64,000 nt of DNA, from the NCBI GenBank assembly GCA_046729255.1, contig JBKPGF010000021.1, positions 1 through 64,000 on the forward strand, read 5' to 3'. The notes below the pieces were generated by a model. That model was not told where the DNA came from, made no database searches, and saw only the letters and a list, made by a program, of their open reading frames with translations. The position numbers were made by a program, and so were the translations under genes. The DNA comes from PALSA-612 sp046729255. GTDB taxonomy: Bacteria > Actinomycetota > Thermoleophilia > Gaiellales > Gaiellaceae. Below are positions 50,051 to 57,768 of this stretch, one piece after another (position 1 is the first letter of the stretch; each line of letters begins with the position of its first letter).

Positions 50051-51955
50051 TTACCAGGCCCCGCCGCCACCGCCTCCTCCGCCTCCGCCGCCGCCGCCGG
50101 AGAAGCCGCCGCCGGAGCCGCTCGAGCCGCTCGAAGCGGGCGGCGCGAGCGCCGAGCCGAAGCCAGCCGAGAGGTCACCGATCGCGAGCGCGCTCGCTCC
50201 CGAGCCGAGGTCGCCGTGGGGGCTAATCCAGTAGATCGAGCTCGCGTCGTGCAGCTCCTCGGGCATGTGGAGCTGAGCGCCCTGAAGGACCCGCTCGGCG
50301 ATGCCGAACGCAATCCCGTAGACGAGGAAGCGCTCCCAAAGAGCGAGCGTTGCTGGCGGTGCGACGTCAAGCCGGGGAAAGTCGGAGAGGTAGCGGCGGA
50401 AGGCTTCCCAGCGCTCGGCCTCGAGCTGGCCCGCCTTGGTGCGGCGGCGCCAGAGCTTCGTGTTGCCGATCCCGATGACGAGCACGACGGCGTTCAGGAC
50501 GGCGCAGACGCCGAGCGCTAGCAGGACGATGTCGTTCCAGCGCGGCGCCTGCGGGCGGAAGCCGGCGACGCCCTGCCAGAAGAAGATCGCAGCCGCGACG
50601 GCGAAGGCGAAGACGACGAGCCCCAGTGCCTTCGCGCCAGCGCCGATGTACCAGCCTCGCTTGCCGATGTCTTCGGAGACCTTCTCCTTGAAGCGGTTGA
50701 AGCGGTTGCTGTTCGACGTGCGCGTCTTCTCGATCCGGTCGCGCATCTTCGACAACACCTCGGGGCCCTCGTCGAGGATGTTGTCGAACACCTTCGTCAC
50801 CGGCTCCTCCCACGGCGCGAGCTCGATCGATCGATCTCCGAAGGAGAGCTCGAGGTCAGCGACCTGCTCCTTCCGCATGCCGGCCCAGGTCGACTTTTCG
50901 GTCGTCGTCGGCTTGGCCGTGTAGTAGCCGCGGCGGATGAGGTCGAAGAGCGTGGCCGTGAACTCGAGGGAGCCCGGGTACATGCCCTGGCGGAGCAAGG
51001 GCGGCACAATCGCCGGTGCCTCCTCCGACGGCGGCTCCTGCTCGTACTCGCGGTCGTAGCCGGTGCGTCGCTCGCGGCCGAAGAGAAGCCAGATGCCGAA
51101 CATGATCCCGAAGGCCGGGAGGAACCCGATGGCCGCGAGCTTTGCGGCCGTGCGGCCGAGGTGGTCCTTCGCGTCCTGGATCTTCTCGCGGTCCGACTCG
51201 TAATCCGCAGCGCGCTGCTCCTGCTCGGCGACGATGCGGCCGAAGCCGTTGCCATCGACGACGCGTGCGCCCCGAGTGGAGGTGAGCAGCCGGCGCGGGA
51301 ACACCGTCCGCATCTCCACGAACTGGCCGGCGGGAATGTTGACCGCCCGCAGCGAGGTCCCGGTCCGGTTCCGCGCAACGACGCCGTTCACCCAGGCCGG
51401 GGCGCCCCAGATGCGGTAGCGGGTGCCCTCGAGCGCGATCGGCCGTGGCAGGTCCATCGTCGCGCGCAGGTCGTAGAGGGCGGTCGGCCACTCGTCACCC
51501 CAGACCTGGAGGTTGACATCGACGACGTCGTCGTAGGCGACCGCCAGACCGCGGAAGCGGTACGAGAGCGTGAACGTGCGGATGCCGCCGACGGCGCGGT
51601 AGTGCCACACGACGCGCACGCGCTTGTCGGTCCGCTCGACGCCGTAGGTGTCCGCCCGGTCGATGCTCCCGAGCTCGGTGTTGCCGCCGGGCCGGTAGCG
51701 CTTGCTGCCTTCGCTCACCGACACGAGATCGATCCGCTCGCTTTCCCGCAGCGGGATGTCGCGGTAGGCGCCGGAGAACGACCCCGCGAACGAGAACGTA
51801 ATGTGCTCCCGGATGAACAGCGAGCCGTCGCGCGCGATCTTCACGTCCACGACTGCCTGCGGGAGCACGTACGACTTCGCCTGTGCCGCACCGGGCACGA
51901 GCAGCGCGATCGCTGCAATCGCGATGAGCGCGAGCGGTCGGCCGGCGGCTCTCAT
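50051..51955 (-). CDS. DUF2207 family membrane protein, copy 2
   Basis: The protein has 634 residues from ATG 51955. Signal peptide LALIAIAAIALLVPGAAQA is followed by KSYVLPQAVVDVKIARDGSLFI, the DUF2207 beta domain, with GAYRDIPLRESE and VVWHYRAVGGIRTF. Later TATLFDLIRRGYY and FRRYLSDFPRLDVAPP match copy 1. The C-terminus is a GGGG tail ending in W. It overlaps the 51952 gene by four bases (ATGA). Copies 1 and 2 are clear tandem paralogs. Confidence 0.86.
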   Translation of the reverse strand: MRAAGRPLALIAIAAIALLVPGAAQAKSYVLPQAVVDVKIARDGSLFIREHITFSFAGSFSGAYRDIPLRESERIDLVSVSEGSKRYRPGGNTELGSIDRADTYGVERTDKRVRVVWHYRAVGGIRTFTLSYRFRGLAVAYDDVVDVNLQVWGDEWPTALYDLRATMDLPRPIALEGTRYRIWGAPAWVNGVVARNRTGTSLRAVNIPAGQFVEMRTVFPRRLLTSTRGARVVDGNGFGRIVAEQEQRAADYESDREKIQDAKDHLGRTAAKLAAIGFLPAFGIMFGIWLLFGRERRTGYDREYEQEPPSEEAPAIVPPLLRQGMYPGSLEFTATLFDLIRRGYYTAKPTTTEKSTWAGMRKEQVADLELSFGDRSIELAPWEEPVTKVFDNILDEGPEVLSKMRDRIEKTRTSNSNRFNRFKEKVSEDIGKRGWYIGAGAKALGLVVFAFAVAAAIFFWQGVAGFRPQAPRWNDIVLLALGVCAVLNAVVLVIGIGNTKLWRRRTKAGQLEAERWEAFRRYLSDFPRLDVAPPATLALWERFLVYGIAFGIAERVLQGAQLHMPEELHDASSIYWISPHGDLGSGASALAIGDLSAGFGSALAPPASSGSSGSGGGFSGGGGGGGGGGGGGAW

Positions 51956-52959
51956 GGGCCGTCGAGCATAAATGCTCGCCGGGTCCGACGACTGCGCAAC
52001 GGAACGGCTTCTGCGCCGAACCGGGAGTAGACGTCTCCCCTGCCGTCGGTGTCGGGCGCCTCCAGACCCAGCCAGAACATCGGGCTTCCAGACAGCATCT
52101 CAAGCCGGTACAGCCCCGCGGCCTCGAGCACGCGCTCGGCTCGACCGAACGCGATTGCGTAGACGAGGTCCTGCTCCCAGAGCTCGAGCGACGCAGCCGG
52201 CGACTCTTCCAATCGAGGAAAGTCGGTCAGATAGCGCCGAAATGCCTCCCAGCGCCTTGCCTCCAGCTGCCCTTCCGCCGTTCGCCGCCGGCGGCGAACG
52301 AGTTTTGCGATGCCGCCCGCATAGAAGAGCACCAAGGCGCCGTCGAACGCCGTTGCGCCGAAGTAGAACGTCGCTCTCGTGCTGAGTGGGTAGAGGAGCG
52401 CGGTACCCGCCATGCCCAGGGCTACCAGTCCGGCGCTCGTGAGCACCATCACCCGGGCAGCGGTGAACGTGTACCAGCCCCGTGACTCGATCTCGGATTC
52501 GACCGCGTTCCGGAACTGACGATAACGAGCGACGTTCTCTGTGTCGCTCTCGATGCGGCCGCGGAGCGTCGACAGCGGCATCGGGCCGTCGTCCATCAGT
52601 CCGTCGAAGATCTCGGCGACGGGTTCCTCGAAGTCGCGGAGCGGCCTGCTTCGATCTCCATGGCCCAGCTCGAGATCTCCTGAACCCTGGCCGGCACCGT
52701 CGGAACGCCGCCCTCCCGGGACGGGCTTGGCGGCAAAGTACCCCCGGCGAACGAGATCGATGAGCGTTGCGGTGAACTCGTTCGTCTCGGGCGTCGTCGA
52801 TCGCCTCAGAAGCGGCGGGACGAGCGCCGGGGGCGTGTCGGTCGGTGGCGACTCTTCGTAGTCCCGGTCGTAGGTCGCGGCCTTGTCCGGACCGAACACC
52901 AGCACGATGACGAGGAGCAGCACGACTGCAGGCGCGAAGACCGCGACGGCGTCGAGCAC
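51952..52959 (-). CDS. DUF2207-related membrane protein, copy 3, lacking the N-terminal beta domain and Gly tail
   Basis: The protein has 335 residues. It matches the second half of copies 1 and 2: TATLIDLVRRGYFAAKPV, FRRYLTDFPRLEESPA, and two membrane stretches. It lacks the signal peptide, the N-terminal beta domain and the glycine tail. From GTG 52959 it begins at DAVAVFAPAVVLLL. Upstream the frame stays open and hydrophobic (LPLAALAFVLGAFF) without a usable start. It may be a shortened paralog or degraded. It overlaps copy 2 by four bases. Confidence 0.75.
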   Translation of the reverse strand: MLDAVAVFAPAVVLLLVIVLVFGPDKAATYDRDYEESPPTDTPPALVPPLLRRSTTPETNEFTATLIDLVRRGYFAAKPVPGGRRSDGAGQGSGDLELGHGDRSRPLRDFEEPVAEIFDGLMDDGPMPLSTLRGRIESDTENVARYRQFRNAVESEIESRGWYTFTAARVMVLTSAGLVALGMAGTALLYPLSTRATFYFGATAFDGALVLFYAGGIAKLVRRRRRTAEGQLEARRWEAFRRYLTDFPRLEESPAASLELWEQDLVYAIAFGRAERVLEAAGLYRLEMLSGSPMFWLGLEAPDTDGRGDVYSRFGAEAVPLRSRRTRRAFMLDGP

Positions 52960-53018
52960 GGTGGGCTCGAACGTGTCGAGATCGGAGAAGAACGCGCCTA
53001 GAACGAAAGCGAGCGCAG

Positions 53019-53582
53019 CTAAGGGAAGCTCACCTGAGGAGCTTCGCGGATGGCCGGCTCCTCGACCTCGAAGTACTCGCGCTCTCGGAAGTTGAACATG
53101 CCGGCGATGACGCTCGTCGGCAGCGTCTCGCGCGCGGTGTCGTACGTCAGCACGGTGTCGTTGTAGACCTGACGCGAGACGGCGATGTCGCCCTCCACCT
53201 CCGTCAGCTGCGCCTGGAGCTGCTGGAAGTTCTCGGTCGCGCGCAGCTCGGGGTAGGCCTCGGCGACGGCGAACAGGCGCCCGATCGCCGCCGTCAGCGC
53301 GTTCTCGGCCTGCGCTTGTTCTCTAACTCCCTGCGCCTGCTGCGCCGCGGTTCGCGCCTGCGTCACCTCGTCGAAGACAGCACGCTCGTGCGCGGCGTAT
53401 CCCTTCACGGCCTCCACGAGGTTCGGGATGAGGTCGTACCGCTTACGGAGCTGGACGTCCACCTGGGCCCACGCGTTCTCCGCGCGGTTGCGCAGGCTGA
53501 CGAGCTTGTTGTACATCCCGATGACGATCACTACGAGCAGGACGATCGCCGCGAGGATGATGACCCAGACCCACCAACTCAT
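53019..53582 (-). CDS. lemA: LemA family protein
   Basis: The protein has 187 residues. The N-terminal membrane anchor is VWVIILAAIVLLVVIVIGMYN, followed by the LemA signature KLVSLRNRAENAWAQVDVQLRKRYDLIPNLVEAVKGYAAHE and the helical bundle with ENFQQLQAQLTEVEGDIAVSRQVYND and VIAGMFNFREREYFEVEE. LemA and DUF2207 genes commonly neighbour one another, but the function is unknown. It lies five bases after the methyltransferase gene and begins this part of the operon. Confidence 0.93.
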   Translation of the reverse strand: MSWWVWVIILAAIVLLVVIVIGMYNKLVSLRNRAENAWAQVDVQLRKRYDLIPNLVEAVKGYAAHERAVFDEVTQARTAAQQAQGVREQAQAENALTAAIGRLFAVAEAYPELRATENFQQLQAQLTEVEGDIAVSRQVYNDTVLTYDTARETLPTSVIAGMFNFREREYFEVEEPAIREAPQVSFP

Positions 53583-53586
53583 GGGG

Positions 53587-54315
53587 CTACCCTAGAGCAG
53601 GTCGGCTCGCGATCCAAATGGAATCCTCCTCGCCGGCCCACGGACGCCTGTCGAACCAGCCATAGCAAGCGTCGACCGTGAAGCCGGCCTCGTGCAGAAG
53701 ACCGCGCCACTCCGCCTGCGACACCCAGGCGAGGTTCATCGTCGTCTCCGACTCCGGCCCGCGCAGGGACAGGGTCAGGATGCGGCGTTGCGTGTCCCAC
53801 TCGGCGCGCTCGTAGATCCCCGGCTCTCGCTCGAGCCAGCGACCGTGCGTCTCCTCGATGTCCTCGGAACTGGGCGTGAAGACGTCGAAGACGAGCCTGC
53901 CTCCCGGCACCAGCAGGGCGTGCGCGGCGCGGAGCGCCTCGAGCCGTTCGTCGTCGTCGTGGAGATGGAGGTACGCCCGGAAAGGGCACAGCACCAGCTC
54001 GACCTGGCCGGAGACGGGCGGTCGACGGTAGTCGCCGAGCCGGAGATCTATACGGTCGACGATGCCCGCCAGCTTGGCCTGCTCGCGGCAGACCTCGAGC
54101 ATGCCCTCCGAGGAGTCGACGCCGATGACGTCGATCCCCTCGCTCGCGATGGGGATTGCGATACGGCCCGTGCCGACGCCGAGCTCGACCACCGGCCCTG
54201 GGGCGGCGGGCCGCGTCTCTTCGACGTAGAACCCGACGTCCTCCACGACGCTGCGACTCCAGGGGTCGTAAAGCCGCGAGATCGCGTCGTAGGGCTGAGC
54301 TGGGGTGTGTTTCAC
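53587..54315 (-). CDS. Class I SAM-dependent methyltransferase
   Basis: The protein has 242 residues and a GTG start. YDAISRLYDPWS leads to the SAM motif VVELGVGTGRIAIPIASEG, then the acidic IDVIGVDSSEGMLEVC, DRIDLRLGDYR, LVLCPFRAYLHL and LVPGGRLVFDVFTP, and the ending FYGWFDRRPWAGEEDSIWIA. The paralog at 56062 has the same ending GWFDRRPF. It leads the minus-strand LemA-DUF2207 cluster and diverges from the BNR-protein gene. Substrate unknown. Confidence 0.88.
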   Translation of the reverse strand: MKHTPAQPYDAISRLYDPWSRSVVEDVGFYVEETRPAAPGPVVELGVGTGRIAIPIASEGIDVIGVDSSEGMLEVCREQAKLAGIVDRIDLRLGDYRRPPVSGQVELVLCPFRAYLHLHDDDERLEALRAAHALLVPGGRLVFDVFTPSSEDIEETHGRWLEREPGIYERAEWDTQRRILTLSLRGPESETTMNLAWVSQAEWRGLLHEAGFTVDACYGWFDRRPWAGEEDSIWIASRPALG

Positions 54316-54371
54316 CTGCGTCGCACAGGGTAGGCGAGTCTCGATCGAGCACCACTCGAGAGGAGGGGGTC

Positions 54372-56015
54372 ATGGTCAATCTCGGGAGAGGCCGGCGTCT
54401 CATGCTGCTTGCCGCGCTGGCCGTGAGCTTGCTCGCCGTGTCGAGCAGCGTCGCCGGTCACGCGGTCGACGGCGTGGACGTCAAGGTGACGAATGACAAC
54501 AACAATGTCGACGGCGGAACGCCGAATCCCGGCTTCGACGCGCAGAACCGGCAGTCGAACGAGGCGACGATCGCCATCAGCCATCGACCGTCGCCGCAAA
54601 CTGGAGTCCTCGGCGATCTCGTCGCTGCCGGCTCGAACGACTACCGCATGGTGACGGTGACGCTCGATGTCTGGATCGGCTTCTACGTGTCGGCGAACGG
54701 GGGAGCCACGTGGTTCAACACCTTCGTTCCCGGCTTCCCGTCGGACACGTCCGCCGCCGGAAACGCCTCACCGCTGAAGGGGCTCGACGCATCCGGTGAC
54801 CCGGTCGTGCGCTTCGCTTCCGACGGCGACCTGCTGGTACAAGGCATTGCCTTCAACCGCGACTTCGACCAGCCCGACCGCCCCGTCGACAACCTCGTGT
54901 ACGTGGCGCGGTACAACTTCACACCGGGCTCGCCGGGCGGCACGAGCACGCCGAGCTCGGCTGCCAATCCGCCGAACTTCACGTACGCGGGAACGACGGT
55001 CGTCGACAGGGGCGCGGTCGGCTTCGCGGTACCCGGTGCGGCCGGCTTCGTGGGGACGTTCACCGACAAGGGTTGGATGGAGGTCGATCTCAACCTGCCC
55101 TCCGCCAGTGACTGCTCCGGGAACGTCTACGTCGCTCACACGAACTTCCACGCCTCCGGGAGCTCGCCGATCATGTTCAGCGTCTCCGAGGACGGGGGAG
55201 CGACGTTCTCGCAGCCGAAGGTCATCTCTACCGGTGGACCATCTGGCACGCCGAACAACCAGGGGTCGGACATCGCCGTCGGCCCTGACGGCGCGATCTA
55301 CGTCGCGTACAACGCCTTCGAGCGCAGTACAGGCGCGGGCACGGTGAACGTCGTGAAGTCGACCGACTGCGGGAGGAAGTGGAGTCAGCCCGTGGTCGTG
55401 GGCCCCGTCTCATCCGGTCAGGCACCGGGTGTCGCCTTCAGGACGCCGACATTCGCCTTTGTGGCTGCGGACGACACGGATCCGGACGTCGTCTACGTCG
55501 CGTACCAGAACTTGATGGGCGACTACGACATCGACGTCCAGCGATCGACGGACGGTGGAGCGACGTGGGGTGCGGCCGTCCAGGTCAACGGCGAAGGGGC
55601 CTCGACGAGACACCAGATCTTCCCGACGATCGAGGTCTCGAACGGCACGTTGCACGTGGCGTGGTACGACTTCCGGAACAGCGTCACGCCAGCAAACGAG
55701 GCACTCGACGTGTACTACGCCTGCACGAACTGCAACGGGGCGGTCTATCCAGCCTTCGACGCCGCCACTCGGGTGACGGACGTCTCACACAACGGCAACT
55801 GCCTCCTGTTCGGCGGTGGCACGTCTGCGTTCCACGGTGACTACAACGAGCTGGACGCGCGCTGGAACGGCGCGAACCACATCGTGCATGTCGCGTGGGC
55901 GGACAACCGGGACGTGAGTCCGTGCGACCTCGATCCGGCGCCGGGCCCAGCCTCGAACAACACCGGCAACCGCAACCAGAACATCTACGCGAGCCGGTTG
56001 ACGGTCGGCCCGTAA
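54372..56015 (+). CDS. Secreted BNR/Asp-box repeat protein (sialidase-like propeller)
   Basis: The protein has 547 residues from ATG 54372; GGAGGGGGT lies just upstream at 54362-54370. A signal peptide (LMLLAALAVSLLAVSSSVAG) precedes at least four Asp-box turns, SANGGATW, SEDGGATF, STDCGRKW and STDGGATW, at regular spacing. Such turns mark six-bladed sialidase-type propellers. The catalytic arginine triad and Tyr/Glu pair are not clear, so a binding or unrelated hydrolase role is equally possible. It ends 17 bases before a strong hairpin. Confidence 0.8.
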   Translation: MVNLGRGRRLMLLAALAVSLLAVSSSVAGHAVDGVDVKVTNDNNNVDGGTPNPGFDAQNRQSNEATIAISHRPSPQTGVLGDLVAAGSNDYRMVTVTLDVWIGFYVSANGGATWFNTFVPGFPSDTSAAGNASPLKGLDASGDPVVRFASDGDLLVQGIAFNRDFDQPDRPVDNLVYVARYNFTPGSPGGTSTPSSAANPPNFTYAGTTVVDRGAVGFAVPGAAGFVGTFTDKGWMEVDLNLPSASDCSGNVYVAHTNFHASGSSPIMFSVSEDGGATFSQPKVISTGGPSGTPNNQGSDIAVGPDGAIYVAYNAFERSTGAGTVNVVKSTDCGRKWSQPVVVGPVSSGQAPGVAFRTPTFAFVAADDTDPDVVYVAYQNLMGDYDIDVQRSTDGGATWGAAVQVNGEGASTRHQIFPTIEVSNGTLHVAWYDFRNSVTPANEALDVYYACTNCNGAVYPAFDAATRVTDVSHNGNCLLFGGGTSAFHGDYNELDARWNGANHIVHVAWADNRDVSPCDLDPAPGPASNNTGNRNQNIYASRLTVGP

Positions 56016-56032
56016 CCGGTAACTGCGACTTA

Positions 56033-56058
56033 GAGAGGGCTCCTTGGGGAGCCCTCTC
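56033..56058. terminator. Perfect 11-base-pair hairpin between convergent genes
   Basis: GAGAGGGCTCC (56033-56043) pairs exactly with GGAGCCCTCTC (56048-56058) over a four-base loop TTGG. It lies between the BNR-protein stop (56015) and the methyltransferase stop (56062) and could terminate from both sides. T-rich tails are short (CGTCTC, no clear run). Confidence 0.78.
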
Positions 56059-56061
56059 GTC

Positions 56062-56754
56062 TCAAAGCGCCTTACGCGTCACCCAGACGAACTCCCGGCT
56101 CTCGTCGTCGAAGGGCCGCCGGTCGAACCAGCCGTAGAGCGCCTCGATGTCGAGGCCGGAGGAGTCGATCAAGCCCTCCCATTCGGACTTCGTCGCCCAC
56201 CAGAGCGAGATCTGACCGCCCGCATCGAGCGTGACGTCGATGCGGTTGTCGCCGGGCGCGTAGCGGAGCGTGTGCGGGACCGGCTCCTGCTGGTGCTCGC
56301 CGTCGAGTCTTGCCGCGATCGCATGGTCGAAGCAGAAGACGTTCCACGCAAAGCGGCCGCCGGGTGCGAGGCTCGCTGCGACCCGCTCGAACACCTGGCG
56401 CTTGTCGTGCCACGTCGGCAGGTGCAGGAGCCCTCGGAACGGGCAATAGACGAGCGCGGCGGGGTCGTCGAGAACGAAGTCGCGCATGTCCTCCTCGCGG
56501 ACGACCAGGTCGGCTCCCGCCTGCTCCGCTCGGACGCGTGCCTGGGCGAGCATGGCCGGCGACGTGTCGATGCCGATCACTCGCCGGCCCGTCTCGAGCG
56601 CGACGGGAATGGCGACTCGGCCGTTGCCGACCGCGAGCTCCACGATCGGGCCGTCGGCCTCTTTTGCCAGCTCGACGTAGAACGGCACGTCCTCAGTCAT
56701 GTCGGCCGCCCACACGTCGTAGTTCGCGGCGAAGGGGTCGTAGAAAGGGGCCAC
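56062..56754 (-). CDS. Class I SAM-dependent methyltransferase, paralog of the 53587 gene
   Basis: The protein has 230 residues from GTG 56754 (TACCAT lies eight bases upstream on this strand). SAM motif IVELAVGNGRVAIPVALETG, acidic RRVIGIDTSPAMLAQA, LVYCPFRGLLHLP and LAPGGRFAWNVFCF, and the same end LYGWFDRRPFDDES. The GNGR in place of GxGxG suggests a variant SAM loop (the first copy has GVGTGR). It is divergent from pheS. Confidence 0.87.
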   Translation of the reverse strand: MAPFYDPFAANYDVWAADMTEDVPFYVELAKEADGPIVELAVGNGRVAIPVALETGRRVIGIDTSPAMLAQARVRAEQAGADLVVREEDMRDFVLDDPAALVYCPFRGLLHLPTWHDKRQVFERVAASLAPGGRFAWNVFCFDHAIAARLDGEHQQEPVPHTLRYAPGDNRIDVTLDAGGQISLWWATKSEWEGLIDSSGLDIEALYGWFDRRPFDDESREFVWVTRKAL

Positions 56755-56762
56755 GAGGGCCG

Positions 56763-56772
56763 ATGGTACAGT
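56763..56772. promoter_or_regulatory. Overlapping divergent -10-like boxes of the methyltransferase and pheS
   Basis: TACCAT on the minus strand (56768 to 56763) lies eight bases before the GTG at 56754. TACAGT on the plus strand (56767-56772) lies six bases before the pheS ATG at 56779. The two share the TA pair at 56767-56768. Only one of them could be opened by RNA polymerase at a time. No -35 boxes were seen. Confidence 0.5.
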
Positions 56773-56778
56773 CGGCGG

Positions 56779-57768
56779 ATGGACGCCCAGGCGCTGGAAA
56801 CCGCCGCGCTGAGCGCCATCGAGCAGGCCGAATCGGTCGACGCGCTCGAGGAGGCCCGAGTCCGCTATCTCGGCCGCAAGAGCGAGTTGAAGCTCGCGCT
56901 GCGGGAGGTGCGAGACCGCGAGACCGGCATGACGCTCAATGCTGCGCGCGAGCGCGTCGAGGCCGCCGTCGAGGAACGCCGTGCCGTGCTCCAGCGCGCC
57001 AGCCGGCTGGTGGAGACGGAGAGCATCGACGTGACGCTGCCCGGGGACCGCCCGCAGCTCGGGCACCTTCACCCTCTGACGCAGATCATTCGCGAGGCCG
57101 AGGACATCTTCCTCGGGCTCGGCTACGAGATCGTCGACAGCCGTGAGGTGGAGACGGTCTGGCACAACTTCGACGCTCTCAACCAGCCGCTCACACACCC
57201 GTCGAGATCGCCCCGGGACACGTTCTACCTCGACGACAACACGCTGTTGCGGGCGCACACGTCGACTGGCCAGATCCGCGTCATGGAGACCCGCGAGCCG
57301 CCGATCTATATCGCCGTCCCCGGCCGCACGTACCGTCGCGACACGCCGAGCCCGAAGAACACCCCGGTGTTCCACCAGGTGGAAGCGCTGGCAGTCGACC
57401 GCAACATCACGCTCGCCGATCTCAAGGGCACCCTCCTCCACTTCGTCAGGGAGATGTTCGGCGAGGACCGCGAGGTACGGATGCGGACGAACTTCTTCCC
57501 TTTCACCGAGCCCTCGGTCGAGTTCGACGCGACCTGCTTCCTCTGCGCGGGACGCGGCTGCGCGTTCTGCAAGTACACGGGATGGTTCGAGATGGGCGGC
57601 GCCGGTGTCGTCGACCCGGCGGTCTTCGAGAACGTCGGCTACGACCCCGACGAGTGGAGCGGGTTCGCGTGGGGACTCGGGCTCGACCGCATCGCGGCGC
57701 AGCGGCATGGCATCCCCGACATCCGCATGTTCTGGGAGAACGACCTTCGGGTGCTGAGGCAGTTGTGA
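56779..57768 (+). CDS. pheS: Phenylalanyl-tRNA synthetase alpha subunit
   Basis: The protein has 329 residues. The N-terminal coiled coil (residues about 1-85) is followed by the class II core with LHPLTQIIREAEDIFLGLGYEI, the motif 2 region VPGRTYRRDTPSPKNTPVFHQVE and motif 3 GFAWGLGLDRIAAQRHGI. Near residues 253-265 it has CFLCAGRGCAFCK, a four-cysteine zinc-type knuckle present in some bacterial PheS. The stop overlaps the pheT GTG start (GTGA). A TACAGT box six bases upstream suggests a leaderless message. Confidence 0.96.
   Translation: MDAQALETAALSAIEQAESVDALEEARVRYLGRKSELKLALREVRDRETGMTLNAARERVEAAVEERRAVLQRASRLVETESIDVTLPGDRPQLGHLHPLTQIIREAEDIFLGLGYEIVDSREVETVWHNFDALNQPLTHPSRSPRDTFYLDDNTLLRAHTSTGQIRVMETREPPIYIAVPGRTYRRDTPSPKNTPVFHQVEALAVDRNITLADLKGTLLHFVREMFGEDREVRMRTNFFPFTEPSVEFDATCFLCAGRGCAFCKYTGWFEMGGAGVVDPAVFENVGYDPDEWSGFAWGLGLDRIAAQRHGIPDIRMFWENDLRVLRQL

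Noticed and set aside
48056..50110. Glycine-codon runs at DUF2207 3' ends as tandem repeats or CRISPR-like arrays
   Set aside because: They encode the conserved glycine tail ending in AW; no spacer structure.
54372..56015. Confirmed sialidase
   Set aside because: Asp-box turns alone mark the propeller; the catalytic arginine triad and Tyr/Glu pair were not found.
57582..57764. Extended N-terminus for PheT
   Set aside because: The upstream part is the pheS gene read in another frame; GTG 57765 with the GTGA overlap fits the family start.
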